Assembly (NCBI GenBank): GCA_903958285.1
Contig: CAJBSR010000581.1
Coordinates: 1-15,448 of the forward strand
DNA: 15,448 bases
DNA from: an uncultured Sphingomonadales bacterium
GTDB lineage: Bacteria; Pseudomonadota; Alphaproteobacteria; Sphingomonadales; Sphingomonadaceae
Reading direction: 5' to 3'
The position numbers and the translations under genes are program-made. Positions 6,902-14,140 of the stretch are shown in pieces. Each line of letters starts with the position of its first letter. The stretch's first letter is position 1. The notes below the pieces were generated by a model. It ran no database searches, was not told the origin of the DNA, and saw only the letters and a list, made by a program, of their open reading frames with translations.

Positions 6902-7879
6902 ATGCGCCGGATCGGTCTTGCCCTGCTGTTTTGTGTGCTCCTTTTCTGTGCATCATCGGCCAAGGTTGGCCAGATGCCGATTGCTCCTCAATGGATACGC
7001 ATCGCACTCGAGCCGACAAAATTGTCCAAGGACTCGAACCATTTACGGCAGACGGGGAAACTTCTTTATCTGGCAGGCTGGACGATGCGCTCAGACCATC
7101 CTGATTTTGGGGGCTGGTCCGCCATGGTGCCGCACAAGGGTGGGCTGCGGCTGATCTCAGATGCAGGCGCCATGCTTGATATTCCGTTCCCTTCCGGATC
7201 GGTGATGACTGGCAGGATTTCGGAAATCCCCAAAGGATGCGGCTTTCACTGGGTTCGACAAAAACAGGATTCCGAATCGCTCGCCGTTGATCCTCTCAGC
7301 GGCCAAAGCTGGATCGGGTTGGAAAACACGAACCTGCTGTGCCGCTTTTCAGGCGACCGGGGCCCGGCCACCTCGATTGCGCGGCCGGAAATGAAGAACT
7401 GGCTCTCCACCGATGGGCCCGAAGCCATGGTACGGCTGCGCGATGGGCGGATGCTGGTCTTTGCAGAATCGGACCCGGACGATTCGGGCCGGTTGACGCC
7501 GGTGCTCGTTTTCAAGGGCGATCCCCTGAACCCGGCCATCAAGCCGGTGACGGCGATTCTGGACCGTCCACCCGGTTATCTGCCTGTTGATGCAGCTCAG
7601 TTGCCCGATGGACGCCTGCTTGTGCTCTATCGCCTGTTTTCGGCGCGCCAGTGGTTCCGCAACCGGCTGTACATCATGGACGTGCCAAAGGACGTGCGCC
7701 CCGGCATGCGTCTAAAAGGCAAAGAGATCGCCCGGCTGGAGGTCCCGACGCTCGTCGATAATTTTGAAGCTTTGGCCGTGACGCAAGAAAAGAGGCGAAC
7801 CATTATCTGGCTCGCCTCTGATGATAATTTCTGGCCACTCCAGCAGTCTTACCTGCTGAAGTTTGCGCTGGAAGATTAA
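6902..7879 (+). CDS. Exported esterase-like/phytase-like domain protein
   Basis: Predicted exported beta-propeller protein of 325 residues from this start. The N-terminus [20 protein letters not shown] is a signal peptide. The rest resembles the family called esterase-like activity of phytase (PF13449): [51 protein letters not shown] and the C-terminal pair DNFEALAV (286-293) and [16 protein letters not shown] (306-321). Substrate and reaction are unproven for most of this family, so the name should not be read as an activity. Starts at 6887, 6899 and 6902 are in frame; I chose 6902 because GGAAGGG lies just upstream and none precedes 6887. Its TAA overlaps the rpmB stop in the shared TTAA at 7876-7879. 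GC is a little lower than its neighbours. Confidence 0.8.
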   Translation: MRRIGLALLFCVLLFCASSAKVGQMPIAPQWIRIALEPTKLSKDSNHLRQTGKLLYLAGWTMRSDHPDFGGWSAMVPHKGGLRLISDAGAMLDIPFPSGSVMTGRISEIPKGCGFHWVRQKQDSESLAVDPLSGQSWIGLENTNLLCRFSGDRGPATSIARPEMKNWLSTDGPEAMVRLRDGRMLVFAESDPDDSGRLTPVLVFKGDPLNPAIKPVTAILDRPPGYLPVDAAQLPDGRLLVLYRLFSARQWFRNRLYIMDVPKDVRPGMRLKGKEIARLEVPTLVDNFEALAVTQEKRRTIIWLASDDNFWPLQQSYLLKFALED

Positions 7880-8163
7880 GCGGCGACCGCCTTCTTGGCG
7901 ACTTCGCGCTTCAGGCGACGGGCCTTCAGGCTCAGCTTTTCGTCCGAGGTCTTGATCAGCCAGTTGTCGAGGCCGCCGACATGCTCAACCGAACGCAAAC
8001 CGTTGGTCGAAACACGCAGACGAACGCTCTTTTCAAGCGATTCGGAGATCAGCGTGACGTTCTGCAGGTTCGGCAGGAAAGTCCGCTTGGTCTTGTTATT
8101 CGCGTGGGAAACGTTGTTGCCCACCTGGCGGCCCTTGCCAGTCAGTTCGCAAATGCGCGACAT
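7876..8163 (-). CDS. rpmB: 50S ribosomal protein L28 (bL28)
   Basis: Large-subunit ribosomal protein of 95 residues, with the length and sequence usual for alphaproteobacteria. Hallmarks: [20 protein letters not shown] at the N-terminus, [13 protein letters not shown], the [18 protein letters not shown] centre, and a basic C-terminal helix ending [10 protein letters not shown]. The frame opens 16 codons earlier, but the family start is the ATG whose complement is 8161-8163, with CAGGA about 9 nt upstream. There is no Cys-based zinc site. It stands alone rather than next to rpmG and has its own promoter-like sequence upstream. Its stop codon overlaps that of the convergent phytase-like gene. 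Confidence 0.98.
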   Translation of the reverse strand: MSRICELTGKGRQVGNNVSHANNKTKRTFLPNLQNVTLISESLEKSVRLRVSTNGLRSVEHVGGLDNWLIKTSDEKLSLKARRLKREVAKKAVAA

Positions 8164-8208
8164 GTGTGTTCGTCCTGAAGTTGAATCAATGAATTCGGAA
8201 AGGCTGCG

Positions 8209-8237
8209 CACCTAACCGTGGAAGGTGCTTTCGTCAA
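8209..8237 (-). promoter_or_regulatory. Probable rpmB promoter
   Basis: On the minus strand TTGACG (8232-8237) is followed after 16-17 nt by TTAGGT/TAGGTG (8209-8215), about 45 nt upstream of the L28 start. The -35 is near consensus; the -10 is weak. It lies in the 100-bp divergent gap between rpmB and tadA. Confidence 0.45.
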
Positions 8238-8263
8238 GCCAAAGGCAGGCTTAAGGCAGGCCA

Positions 8264-8716
8264 ATGGAAATTCCCCTCTCCCCCTTCATGCAACGTGCGC
8301 TGGATCTCGCGCAAGAGGCGGCACAGGCCGGCGAAGTCCCCGTGGGGGCTGTCATCGTCCGCAATGGCGTGGAAATCGCCGCTTGCGCCAATGCAATGCG
8401 GGCCTCGAAAGACCCAACGGCGCATGCGGAAATGGAGGCCATCCGAGCGGCGGCGCGCGCGATTGGCAATGAACGGCTCGACGATTGCGATCTATGGGTG
8501 ACGCTGGAACCATGCCCGATGTGCGCCGGGGCCATCGCCCATGCGCGAATCGCCCGCGTCTATTATGCAGCGCCCGACCCGAAGGGCGGCGGCGTTGATC
8601 ATGGCCCGCGCATTTTCACCCAGCCGACCTGCCACCACCGGCCCGACGTCTATTCCGGGCTTGGTGAGGCGCAAGCATCCGACCAGCTGCGGGCGTTCTT
8701 CGCCGCAAAACGTTAG
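8264..8716 (+). CDS. tadA: tRNA-specific adenosine deaminase TadA
   Basis: TadA deaminates A34 to inosine in the anticodon of tRNA-Arg(ACG), letting it read CGU, CGC and CGA. The 150-residue product has the complete zinc deaminase site: HAE (His54, Glu56) and PCPMC (Cys84, Cys87), plus PVGAVIV before it and the IARVYYAAPDPKGGG region after it. Length is normal. The start MEIPLSPFMQRALDLAQEAA fits the family, and ATG 8264 is the first in frame after the divergent gap with rpmB; no strong Shine-Dalgarno is evident. The following CBS-protein gene begins 68 bp later on the same strand and may be read from the same transcript. Confidence 0.96.
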   Translation: MEIPLSPFMQRALDLAQEAAQAGEVPVGAVIVRNGVEIAACANAMRASKDPTAHAEMEAIRAAARAIGNERLDDCDLWVTLEPCPMCAGAIAHARIARVYYAAPDPKGGGVDHGPRIFTQPTCHHRPDVYSGLGEAQASDQLRAFFAAKR

Positions 8717-8784
8717 GCACAATGAACCTTTTGCGCAGAACACTTGAGCCATTGGCCTAGAATCTGCCATAAGCGCCCCAACCA

Positions 8785-10107
8785 ATGGCCACAGCCCTTC
8801 CCATTCCCCTGACCCCGTTCCCCTGGGGCGATATCGCGATCATCCTTGCCTTGATCGCGCTCAACGGCGTTTTGGCCATGTCGGAACTGGCCATTGTCTC
8901 TGCCCGCCGGGCCCGATTGGAATCGATCACGAAGAAGAGCCAGCTGCGCGGCGCAAAGACCGCGCTGCTATTGGCGTCCAATCCCGGGCGGTTTCTGTCC
9001 ACCGTTCAGATCGGCATCACGCTGATCGGTATCATCGCGGGTGCCTATTCGGGCGCCAGCCTCGGTGGACCTGTCGCAGAGCGCCTCAAGCTGCTTGGCG
9101 TCCCGGCCCAATGGTCCGACGATATTTCCTTCACGCTCGTTGTCGGCCTCACCACTTTTGCCTCGTTGATCGTGGGGGAACTGGTGCCCAAACAATTCGC
9201 CCTGCGCGCGCCAGAACCGATTGCCGTCGTCATGGCGATGCCGATGGTTGTCCTGTCGCGCGTCACGGCCCCTTTGGTCTGGCTACTCGACCGAACAAGC
9301 GCGCTCATCTTCCGCATCCTCGGCATGAACCGCGAATCGGAAAATCACGTGACGGCGGAAGAACTGCACCTGATTGTCGCGGAAGCCTCCAAATCCGGCG
9401 TGATCGAAGAGAGCGAGCGCGCCATCATATCGGGCGTCGTGCGTTTGGCCGACCGGCCCGTGCGCGAAGTGATGACGCCGCGCACCGAAATCGACTGGCT
9501 CGATGAAAAGGCGGACGCAAAGACGATCCATCAGGCCGTCCTCGCCTCTCCGCACAGTCGCCTGCTCATTGCGCGCGGCTCGGTCGATGAAATTGTGGGG
9601 GTCGTCTCCGCGCGCGATCTGCTGGCTGCCGAGCTCACCGGCAAGAAACTCGACCTAAAAGCGCTCATGAAGCGCGCGCCGATCATCCCCGATCAGGTCG
9701 ACGCGATGGACGTTCTGGAAGTGCTGCGCGATGCCGATGTGCCCGTTGCCCTCGTCCATGACGAATATGGGCATTTCGAAGGGATCGTCACGCCGGCCGA
9801 CCTCCTCTCGGCGATTGCAGGGGACTTCGTGTCCGATCAGGATGACGGCGAGGAACCGGCGATCTTTGAACGCGAAGATGGCAGCCTGCTCGTCTCAGGC
9901 TGGGCCACCGCCGATGGCCTGTCTGAACGCATTGGCATCAGCCTTGAAGAAGACCGCGACTATGCAACCGTCGCCGGCTTCGTTCTTGACCGCATGAAGC
10001 GCATCCCGACCACCGGGGAATCCTTCATCGACCAAGGCTACCGCTTTGAAATCATCGATATGGACGGTCGCAAGATCGACAAGATCCTCGTCGAAACCGC
10101 GCACTAG
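8785..10107 (+). CDS. CNNM/CorC (HlyC) family membrane protein with CBS pair
   Basis: Inner-membrane protein of 440 residues from the family long called hemolysin or TlyC, now linked to Mg/Co transport and related to CNNM proteins. Domains: a DUF21 membrane region (about 13-180) with ALNGVLAMSELAIVSARRAR and the GELVPKQFALR signature (131-141); a linker with SGVIEESERAIISGVVRLAD; two CBS domains (about 225-345) starting at VMTPRTEIDWLD and including VHDEYGHFEGIVTPADLL; and a CorC_HlyC domain (about 358-436). All parts are complete. No cytolysin function should be inferred from the name. It is followed 8 bp later by sufE, so cotranscription is likely. The ATG has no clear Shine-Dalgarno, but there is no better start. 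Confidence 0.92.
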   Translation: MATALPIPLTPFPWGDIAIILALIALNGVLAMSELAIVSARRARLESITKKSQLRGAKTALLLASNPGRFLSTVQIGITLIGIIAGAYSGASLGGPVAERLKLLGVPAQWSDDISFTLVVGLTTFASLIVGELVPKQFALRAPEPIAVVMAMPMVVLSRVTAPLVWLLDRTSALIFRILGMNRESENHVTAEELHLIVAEASKSGVIEESERAIISGVVRLADRPVREVMTPRTEIDWLDEKADAKTIHQAVLASPHSRLLIARGSVDEIVGVVSARDLLAAELTGKKLDLKALMKRAPIIPDQVDAMDVLEVLRDADVPVALVHDEYGHFEGIVTPADLLSAIAGDFVSDQDDGEEPAIFEREDGSLLVSGWATADGLSERIGISLEEDRDYATVAGFVLDRMKRIPTTGESFIDQGYRFEIIDMDGRKIDKILVETAH

Positions 10108-10115
10108 AGAAAATC

Positions 10116-10523
10116 ATGACCAGCCTTAAAGATATTCAGGAGGAATATGAGTTCCTCGACGGCGACGACCGCTATCGCCTTTTGATCGATCTGGGACGCG
10201 AACTTGAACCCATGCCCGATGCGCTCAAAACCGATGCGACACTTGTGCGCGGCTGTTCCGCCAGCGTCTGGGTCTACCCTGCGGCTCAAGATGGGGGGCA
10301 CCTCCATTTTCTGGCGGACAGCAATGCCGCCATTACCAAGGGCATCATCGCACTGGTGCTGAAAACCGTGCAGGACGCGCCTGCCGCCGACATTCTGGCG
10401 ACCGACATTGAAGGCGCGCTCGCCCCGTTTGATCTCAAGAACCAACTATCGTCCAACCGGACACAGGGCATCCCCAATATGATCGCGCTAATCCGCGAAA
10501 CCGCGGCACGCGTCGCGGGTTGA
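10116..10523 (+). CDS. sufE: SufE-family cysteine desulfuration protein
   Basis: SufE accepts persulfide sulfur from the SufS cysteine desulfurase and passes it to the SufBCD scaffold for Fe-S cluster assembly. The 135-residue product has the family's length and landmarks: the early YEFLDGDDRYRLLIDLGREL helix, the loop VRGCSASVWV with the sulfur-accepting Cys47, and a C-terminal FDLKNQLSSNRTQGIPNMI stretch. The only cysteine is Cys47, as expected for the active residue. It stands away from a suf operon here, 8 bp after the CBS protein gene and about 50 bp before a small exported protein. Distinguishing SufE from CsdE by sequence alone is uncertain, but SufE is the usual form in alphaproteobacteria. 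Confidence 0.93.
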   Translation: MTSLKDIQEEYEFLDGDDRYRLLIDLGRELEPMPDALKTDATLVRGCSASVWVYPAAQDGGHLHFLADSNAAITKGIIALVLKTVQDAPAADILATDIEGALAPFDLKNQLSSNRTQGIPNMIALIRETAARVAG

Positions 10524-10575
10524 CAGCCCTTCTGTCCAAGCGGACGATGGGTGGATTGAATTGGGGGCACTGCGC

Positions 10576-10959
10576 ATGACCAGATTGCTGATGTTTCTCG
10601 CCGCGCTGATGGTTGCCTCCCCCGCTTTTGCGGCGCGCGATTTCCGCATCGGGCCGGAACGCTTTGCCGAAGCGGAGATCCTTGATGCCCGCGCTGTGGC
10701 GTCGGTAGACGGCATGCCGGTGCTCATGATCACACTGGCCGAAACGGCGGCCTCCCGCCTACATCAACTCACCTCGTCCATGACGGGCCAGCCGCTGCCC
10801 ATTTTGCTCAATGGCAAGGAGCTCACCGCCCCCATCGTGCGGGAGCCGATTGCAGGCGGTGTCCTCGAAATTTCCGGCCTGCCCGACTTCCGTGAATGTG
10901 AACGCCTCGCCCGCGAAATCTCCGGCAAGGACCCTGTGCCCGACAGCCTTGAAGAATAA
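10576..10959 (+). CDS. Small exported protein resembling the SecD P1 head
   Basis: Predicted exported protein of 127 residues. The signal peptide MTRLLMFLAALMVASPAFA is followed by a mature domain that recalls the head of the large periplasmic P1 loop of SecD: VLMITLAETAASRLHQLTSS corresponds to SecD's substrate-like strand-helix, and GQPLPILLNGKELTAPIVRE (71-90) with PIAGGVLEISG (91-101) corresponds to SecD's GxPxAIVLDGKVxSAPVIREPIxGGxGQISG. No transmembrane segment follows, so it is a soluble or peripheral periplasmic protein, not a SecD fragment: it has its own signal peptide and intact ends. The frame opens at TTG 10561, but ATG 10576 begins the signal peptide directly. The function is unknown. 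It abuts the J-domain gene tail-to-tail with no base between the stops. Confidence 0.75.
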   Translation: MTRLLMFLAALMVASPAFAARDFRIGPERFAEAEILDARAVASVDGMPVLMITLAETAASRLHQLTSSMTGQPLPILLNGKELTAPIVREPIAGGVLEISGLPDFRECERLAREISGKDPVPDSLEE

Positions 10960-11493
10960 TCAGAGCGCCAGACGGCGCTCCTCAGCGGCGCGCAGCACGT
11001 CGTAGGCGGCCTGGATCTGGCGGAAGCGCTCAGCGGCGTCCGCATCACCGGGCTTCACATCGGGATGGTTTTCCTTGGCGAGCTTGCGCCAAGCCACACG
11101 CACAGCGTCAAACTCGGCATCAACCTCTAGCCCCAACGCATCGAGCGCGCGCAGTTCATCACGGCTGCGGGAGCCATCGCCGGGGCCCGCCCAGCCATAA
11201 TGTTTCGGGTCCTGATAGCCCGAGGCATCGCGCCGTTCATTGGCCTCACGCTCGGCGGCTTCTTCAGCGGTCAGCCCGGCGAAGTAATCCCAATTCTTGT
11301 TGTACTCGCCTGCATGCGTCTCGCAGAACCACCATTTTTCGGGGCTATTGGGCGATTTTGGCGCAGGCCGGTCGCCCGGCAAGTCGCAGCCATGCCGATC
11401 ACACAGCCGCACCTTCACCGCTTCGCTTTCCGCGCCATAGCCGCGCCAGCGGGGGAAGCCCCAATCCAATCTGCGTGTCTGTCGGCGTGTCAT
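10960..11493 (-). CDS. J-domain protein with N-terminal Cys/His cluster
   Basis: Cytosolic DnaJ-type co-chaperone of 177 residues. The C-terminal J domain (about 115-172) contains LRALDALGLEVDAEFDAVRV, then WRKLAKENHPDVKPGD with the HPD tripeptide at 143-145 needed to stimulate DnaK ATPase, and ends near the C-terminus. The N-terminal half has CDRHGC (31-36) and WFCETH (55-60), a C-H-C...C-H arrangement that could bind zinc, followed by aromatic NKNWDYFAGLT. There is no G/F region or DnaJ zinc-finger domain, so it is not DnaJ or CbpA but the small J-protein type found in alphaproteobacteria. The frame opens to 11853, but that extension overlaps the DUF4345-like gene; ATG 11493 is the start with family resemblance. 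Client and role are unknown. Confidence 0.85.
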   Translation of the reverse strand: MTRRQTRRLDWGFPRWRGYGAESEAVKVRLCDRHGCDLPGDRPAPKSPNSPEKWWFCETHAGEYNKNWDYFAGLTAEEAAEREANERRDASGYQDPKHYGWAGPGDGSRSRDELRALDALGLEVDAEFDAVRVAWRKLAKENHPDVKPGDADAAERFRQIQAAYDVLRAAEERRLAL

Positions 11494-11625
11494 AAGAAAC
11501 CAGTCTAGGCGATTCCCGCTTCGCTTGCCACCGCAAAGGGACGGACTGGCGCCCCTGCCAAGTTTGACAATCACGCGGCCTGTGGCAGACCGGACCATGA
11601 TCAAAACAAGAGGAGGGGTCTCAAC

Positions 11626-12021
11626 ATGGTCATCATTCCACGCATTCTCATCGGCATCGGCGCACTTGGCTCGCTTGTTCTCGCACTTGGGCTTTGGCTC
11701 GGTGTGGAACAGGTCATGCCGGCCCTTGGCATCGCCACGACCGATCTGGGCGGCGGCCTTGTCGGCCGGGCAACGGTCCGCGCCGATATTGCGGGTCTCT
11801 TCGGCGGCATGGGCATCTGCCTGCTGATCGCTGTCATCCGGAGCAGCATCCACTGGGTCAACGCAGCGCTCGTCTTTGTCTGTGTCGCCATTTCCGGCCG
11901 CTTCGTCGGCCTCATCATCGACGGCGGCGGCAACGCCGTGATCCAGCCGATCATCGTCGAAGCCGTGATCATCGCCTTGCTGCTGTGGCTGCGCGTCGGG
12001 CTGTCCAAACAGCGCGGCTGA
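11626..12021 (+). CDS. Four-helix membrane protein, DUF4345-like
   Basis: Small integral membrane protein of 131 residues with four hydrophobic segments: about 5-26 (PRILIGIGALGSLVLALGLW), 56-72 (AGLFGGMGICLLIAVIR), 75-98 (HWVNAALVFVCVAISGRFVG) and 105-124 (VIQPIIVEAVIIALLLWLRV). Between the first two lies a GRATVRADIAGLF motif, and GRFVGLIIDGGG precedes the last; these recall the DUF4345 family of unknown function. The start is well supported by GAGGAGGGG about 7 nt upstream, the best Shine-Dalgarno in this half of the window. It is monocistronic, between the divergent J-domain gene and the tRNA. Confidence 0.7.
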   Translation: MVIIPRILIGIGALGSLVLALGLWLGVEQVMPALGIATTDLGGGLVGRATVRADIAGLFGGMGICLLIAVIRSSIHWVNAALVFVCVAISGRFVGLIIDGGGNAVIQPIIVEAVIIALLLWLRVGLSKQRG

Positions 12022-12084
12022 CGCGGCAAACTGGGTCGGGCGACCAAGTGTCAGGCCTCAACTTTATATGTGATTTGCGGAAAT

Positions 12085-12158
12085 TGGATGCCCCGTGAGG
12101 ATTCGAACCTCAATAGACGGAGTCAGAGTCCGTAGTCTTACCGTTAGACGACGGGGCA
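12085..12158 (-). tRNA. tRNA-Gln (anticodon CTG), CCA encoded
   Basis: A complete 74-nt tRNA. Acceptor stem TGCCCCG/CGGGGCA, D arm GTCT/AGAC with a 7-nt loop, anticodon stem ACGGA/TCCGT with loop CTCTGAC giving anticodon CTG (reads CAG), T arm TGAGG/CCTCA with loop TTCGAAT, discriminator T and genomic CCA. The U1-A72 pair is typical of bacterial tRNA-Gln and is recognised by the amidotransferase GatCAB, the route many alphaproteobacteria use to make Gln-tRNA. The discriminator is U instead of the G common in enterobacteria. Confidence 0.95.
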
Positions 12159-12172
12159 CCAGTGAGGGCGGG

Positions 12173-12201
12173 CAGATAGGTTTTTGACCTGATTCTGTCA
12201 A
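12173..12201 (-). promoter_or_regulatory. Promoter of tRNA-Gln
   Basis: On the minus strand a perfect TTGACA (12196-12201), a 17-nt spacer and TATCTG (12173-12178) lie 15 bp upstream of the tRNA 5' end. This matches a sigma-70/RpoD promoter with optimal spacing and predicts a start near 12166. Confidence 0.75.
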
Positions 12202-12225
12202 CGGGTGCGCAACTTAGGTCGCAAA

Positions 12226-12286
12226 GCTTGCGGCAAGCCTCGTCTGCCCTTAGGCTTGGCCTCAAGTACCGCCGGGCATTTCCCGG
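12226..12286 (+). promoter_or_regulatory. Mutually exclusive hairpins upstream of ppx
   Basis: Three perfect inverted repeats: GCTTG-CGG-CAAGC (12226-12238), CAAGCCT...AGGCTTG (12234-12240 with 12252-12258) and CCGGG-CATTT-CCCGG (12272-12286). The first two share CAAGC and cannot form together, an attenuator-like arrangement. There is no T-run after any of them, and no clear promoter is seen upstream on the plus strand, so a regulatory role is a guess. Confidence 0.25.
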
Positions 12287-12313
12287 ACGGAAGTATAAAA
12301 GAGTTTGCGGCCA

Positions 12314-13384
12314 ATGGTGGACCAGCCCACCCACATGCCGCCACCCCGTCGACATCATGTGGGGACGGGTAAGGCGGCGATATCCCAAGCGGTGAAGACT
12401 GCGCCGCGTGACCGCGCGCCGCCCCGCCGTAACTATGCCGCGCTCGACCTTGGTACCAATAATTGCCGCCTGCTGATCGCGCGGCCAGAGGGCGCCCGCT
12501 TCACCGTGGTTGATGCCTTTTCGCGAATCGTTCGGCTGGGCGAAGGGCTGGCGGCCAATGGCGCGATCAGCCAGGCCGCGATGGATCGGGCGCTATCGGC
12601 TTTGTCGGTCTGTGCGGACAAGCTCGTCAAACGCAACGTCTTCATGGCGCGCTCTGTGGCAACCGAAGCGTGCCGGCGGGCGACGAACGGGCAAACCTTT
12701 GTGGATCGTGTCTACCGCGAAACGGGCATCAAGCTGGATATCATCGCCCCGCAGGAAGAGGCGCGGTTGGCCGTGCTCGGCTGCCACATTCTGCTGGAAG
12801 ACGGTGAGGGCGCCGCGCTCATCTTCGACATTGGCGGCGGATCGACCGAGCTGGTGCTCGTTGATACCAGCGGCCCCCACCCCCGCACGCTGGACTGGTG
12901 CAGCCTGCCTTGGGGGGTCGTCTCCCTGAGCGAAAGCGTGCCGCATGACAGCCATGATGCCACCGCCCGCGCCGCTGCCTATGAAATGATGTGCGCCAAG
13001 GTGCGCGAGGCCATGGGGGCCTTTACTGATCGTCTGGCCGACGCCGCCGCAGAGGCACCCCGCCTGCTCGGCACGAGCGGCACAGTCACAACACTTGCCA
13101 GCGTGTTCCTCGGCCTCACCCATTATGAGCGCAAGCTGATCGACGGCCTGCGCGTGGAGGTGCCCGCCATGCGTGACATCTGCCGCCAGCTGGCCGAACA
13201 ATCGGTGACAGAGCGGGCCAAGCTGCCCTGTATCGGGCCGGAGCGCGCCGATCTGGTCGTGGCCGGGTGCGCCATTCTTGAGACGATTTTTGATGCCTGG
13301 CCCGCGCCCTTTGTGGGCGTTGCAGACCGCGGCATCCGTGAAGGCATTTTGCGTCAGTTGATGACCGCAGGGGAAAGAAAATGA
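12314..13384 (+). CDS. ppx: Ppx/GppA family phosphatase
   Basis: Member of the actin-fold exopolyphosphatase/pppGpp pyrophosphatase family, releasing phosphate from polyphosphate or converting pppGpp to ppGpp in the cytoplasm. The 356-residue product has both phosphate-binding loops: [13 protein letters not shown] (43-55) and [13 protein letters not shown] (171-183). It also has [12 protein letters not shown], the APQEEARLA segment with the catalytic-type Glu pair (148-149), [10 protein letters not shown] (198-207) and [13 protein letters not shown] (251-263). It ends after the domain pair, without the C-terminal HD region of E. coli Ppx, as in many alphaproteobacteria. The 40-residue basic N-terminal extension before the fold could be partly untranslated; ATG 12314 and ATG 12335 are both possible. 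The stop overlaps the rlmE ATG (ATGA). Sequence does not settle Ppx against GppA activity. Confidence 0.9.
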   Translation: MVDQPTHMPPPRRHHVGTGKAAISQAVKTAPRDRAPPRRNYAALDLGTNNCRLLIARPEGARFTVVDAFSRIVRLGEGLAANGAISQAAMDRALSALSVCADKLVKRNVFMARSVATEACRRATNGQTFVDRVYRETGIKLDIIAPQEEARLAVLGCHILLEDGEGAALIFDIGGGSTELVLVDTSGPHPRTLDWCSLPWGVVSLSESVPHDSHDATARAAAYEMMCAKVREAMGAFTDRLADAAAEAPRLLGTSGTVTTLASVFLGLTHYERKLIDGLRVEVPAMRDICRQLAEQSVTERAKLPCIGPERADLVVAGCAILETIFDAWPAPFVGVADRGIREGILRQLMTAGERK

Positions 13385-14082
13385 GCACCAGTTCCGGCGG
13401 CAGGACACGCGTCAAGACCGCCAAGGGGCGCAAGGTCGGCTCCACCCGCTGGCTCGAACGCCAGTTGAACGACCCTTATGTGAAGAAGGCGCGGGCCGAA
13501 GGCTATCGCAGCCGCGCGGCCTATAAGCTGATCGAACTCAACGAACGCTTCGGGTTTCTGAAAGGCGTCAAGCGCGTCGTTGACCTTGGCATTGCGCCAG
13601 GTGGTTGGTCTCAGGTCGTGCGGCGCACCTGCCCCAAGGCGCATGTCGTCGGCATCGACCTTTTGCCGGTAGATCCAATTGAAGGTGTCGTCATCACGCA
13701 GATGGATTTCATGGATGATGCAGCACCCGCTTGGCTGACCGAAGCATTGGGGGGACCTGCCGATATCGTCCTGTCCGATATGGCGGCGAACACTGTGGGC
13801 CATCCGCAGACCGACCATCTTCGGACCATGGCTCTGGTAGAGGCCGGCATGTATTTCGCCTGTGAGATTTTGCGCCCCGGCGGCGTCTTCGTCGCCAAGG
13901 TTCTGGCAGGCGGCGCGGACAATGATCTGGTCGCCGAACTCAAGCGCAACTTTACCGCCGTGAAACATGCCAAGCCGCCTGCCAGCCGCAAGGATTCGTC
14001 CGAATGGTACGTCATCGCCTCGGGCTTCAAGGGCCGGGCCGATGCGGAAGACGCAGCTGAGAATGACGCCGAATTAACTTGA
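13381..14082 (+). CDS. rlmE: 23S rRNA (uridine-2552-2'-O)-methyltransferase RlmE
   Basis: RlmE (FtsJ/RrmJ) uses SAM to methylate the ribose of U2552 in the A-loop of 23S rRNA, late in 50S assembly. The 233-residue product carries the K-D-K-E catalytic tetrad: Lys49 in SRAAYKL, Asp133 in VLSDMA, Lys173 in FVAKVL and Glu208 in SSEWYVIA. The SAM-binding motif [14 protein letters not shown] lies at 67-80. The N-terminal tail is basic (about 1-30), suited to rRNA binding, and is longer than in E. coli. The start overlaps the ppx stop in ATGA, which implies translational coupling, and ppx-rlmE is a gene order I know from other alphaproteobacteria. Confidence 0.97.
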   Translation: MSTSSGGRTRVKTAKGRKVGSTRWLERQLNDPYVKKARAEGYRSRAAYKLIELNERFGFLKGVKRVVDLGIAPGGWSQVVRRTCPKAHVVGIDLLPVDPIEGVVITQMDFMDDAAPAWLTEALGGPADIVLSDMAANTVGHPQTDHLRTMALVEAGMYFACEILRPGGVFVAKVLAGGADNDLVAELKRNFTAVKHAKPPASRKDSSEWYVIASGFKGRADAEDAAENDAELT

Positions 14083-14140
14083 GCTCCCCCCCACGGTCGG
14101 TCTTTGTGCGTCGAAGTTGACGTAACAAGGGGCGTGACGC

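Noticed and set aside
11564..11592. TTGACA as a promoter for the DUF4345-like gene
   Set aside because: The -35 is perfect, but the sequence 17 nt later (AGACCG) is not an acceptable -10; not listed as a promoter.
11494..11853. Upstream extension of the J-domain frame
   Set aside because: It overlaps the strand opposite the DUF4345-like gene and contains low-complexity acidic and His-rich sequence; ATG 11493 gives the recognised N-terminus.
12294..12299. TATAAA as the -10 of ppx
   Set aside because: No -35-like hexamer at 16-18 nt upstream, and it lies only 15 nt before the start codon.
12593..13408. Minus-strand open frame of 271 codons
   Set aside because: Antisense to ppx; no recognisable motifs.
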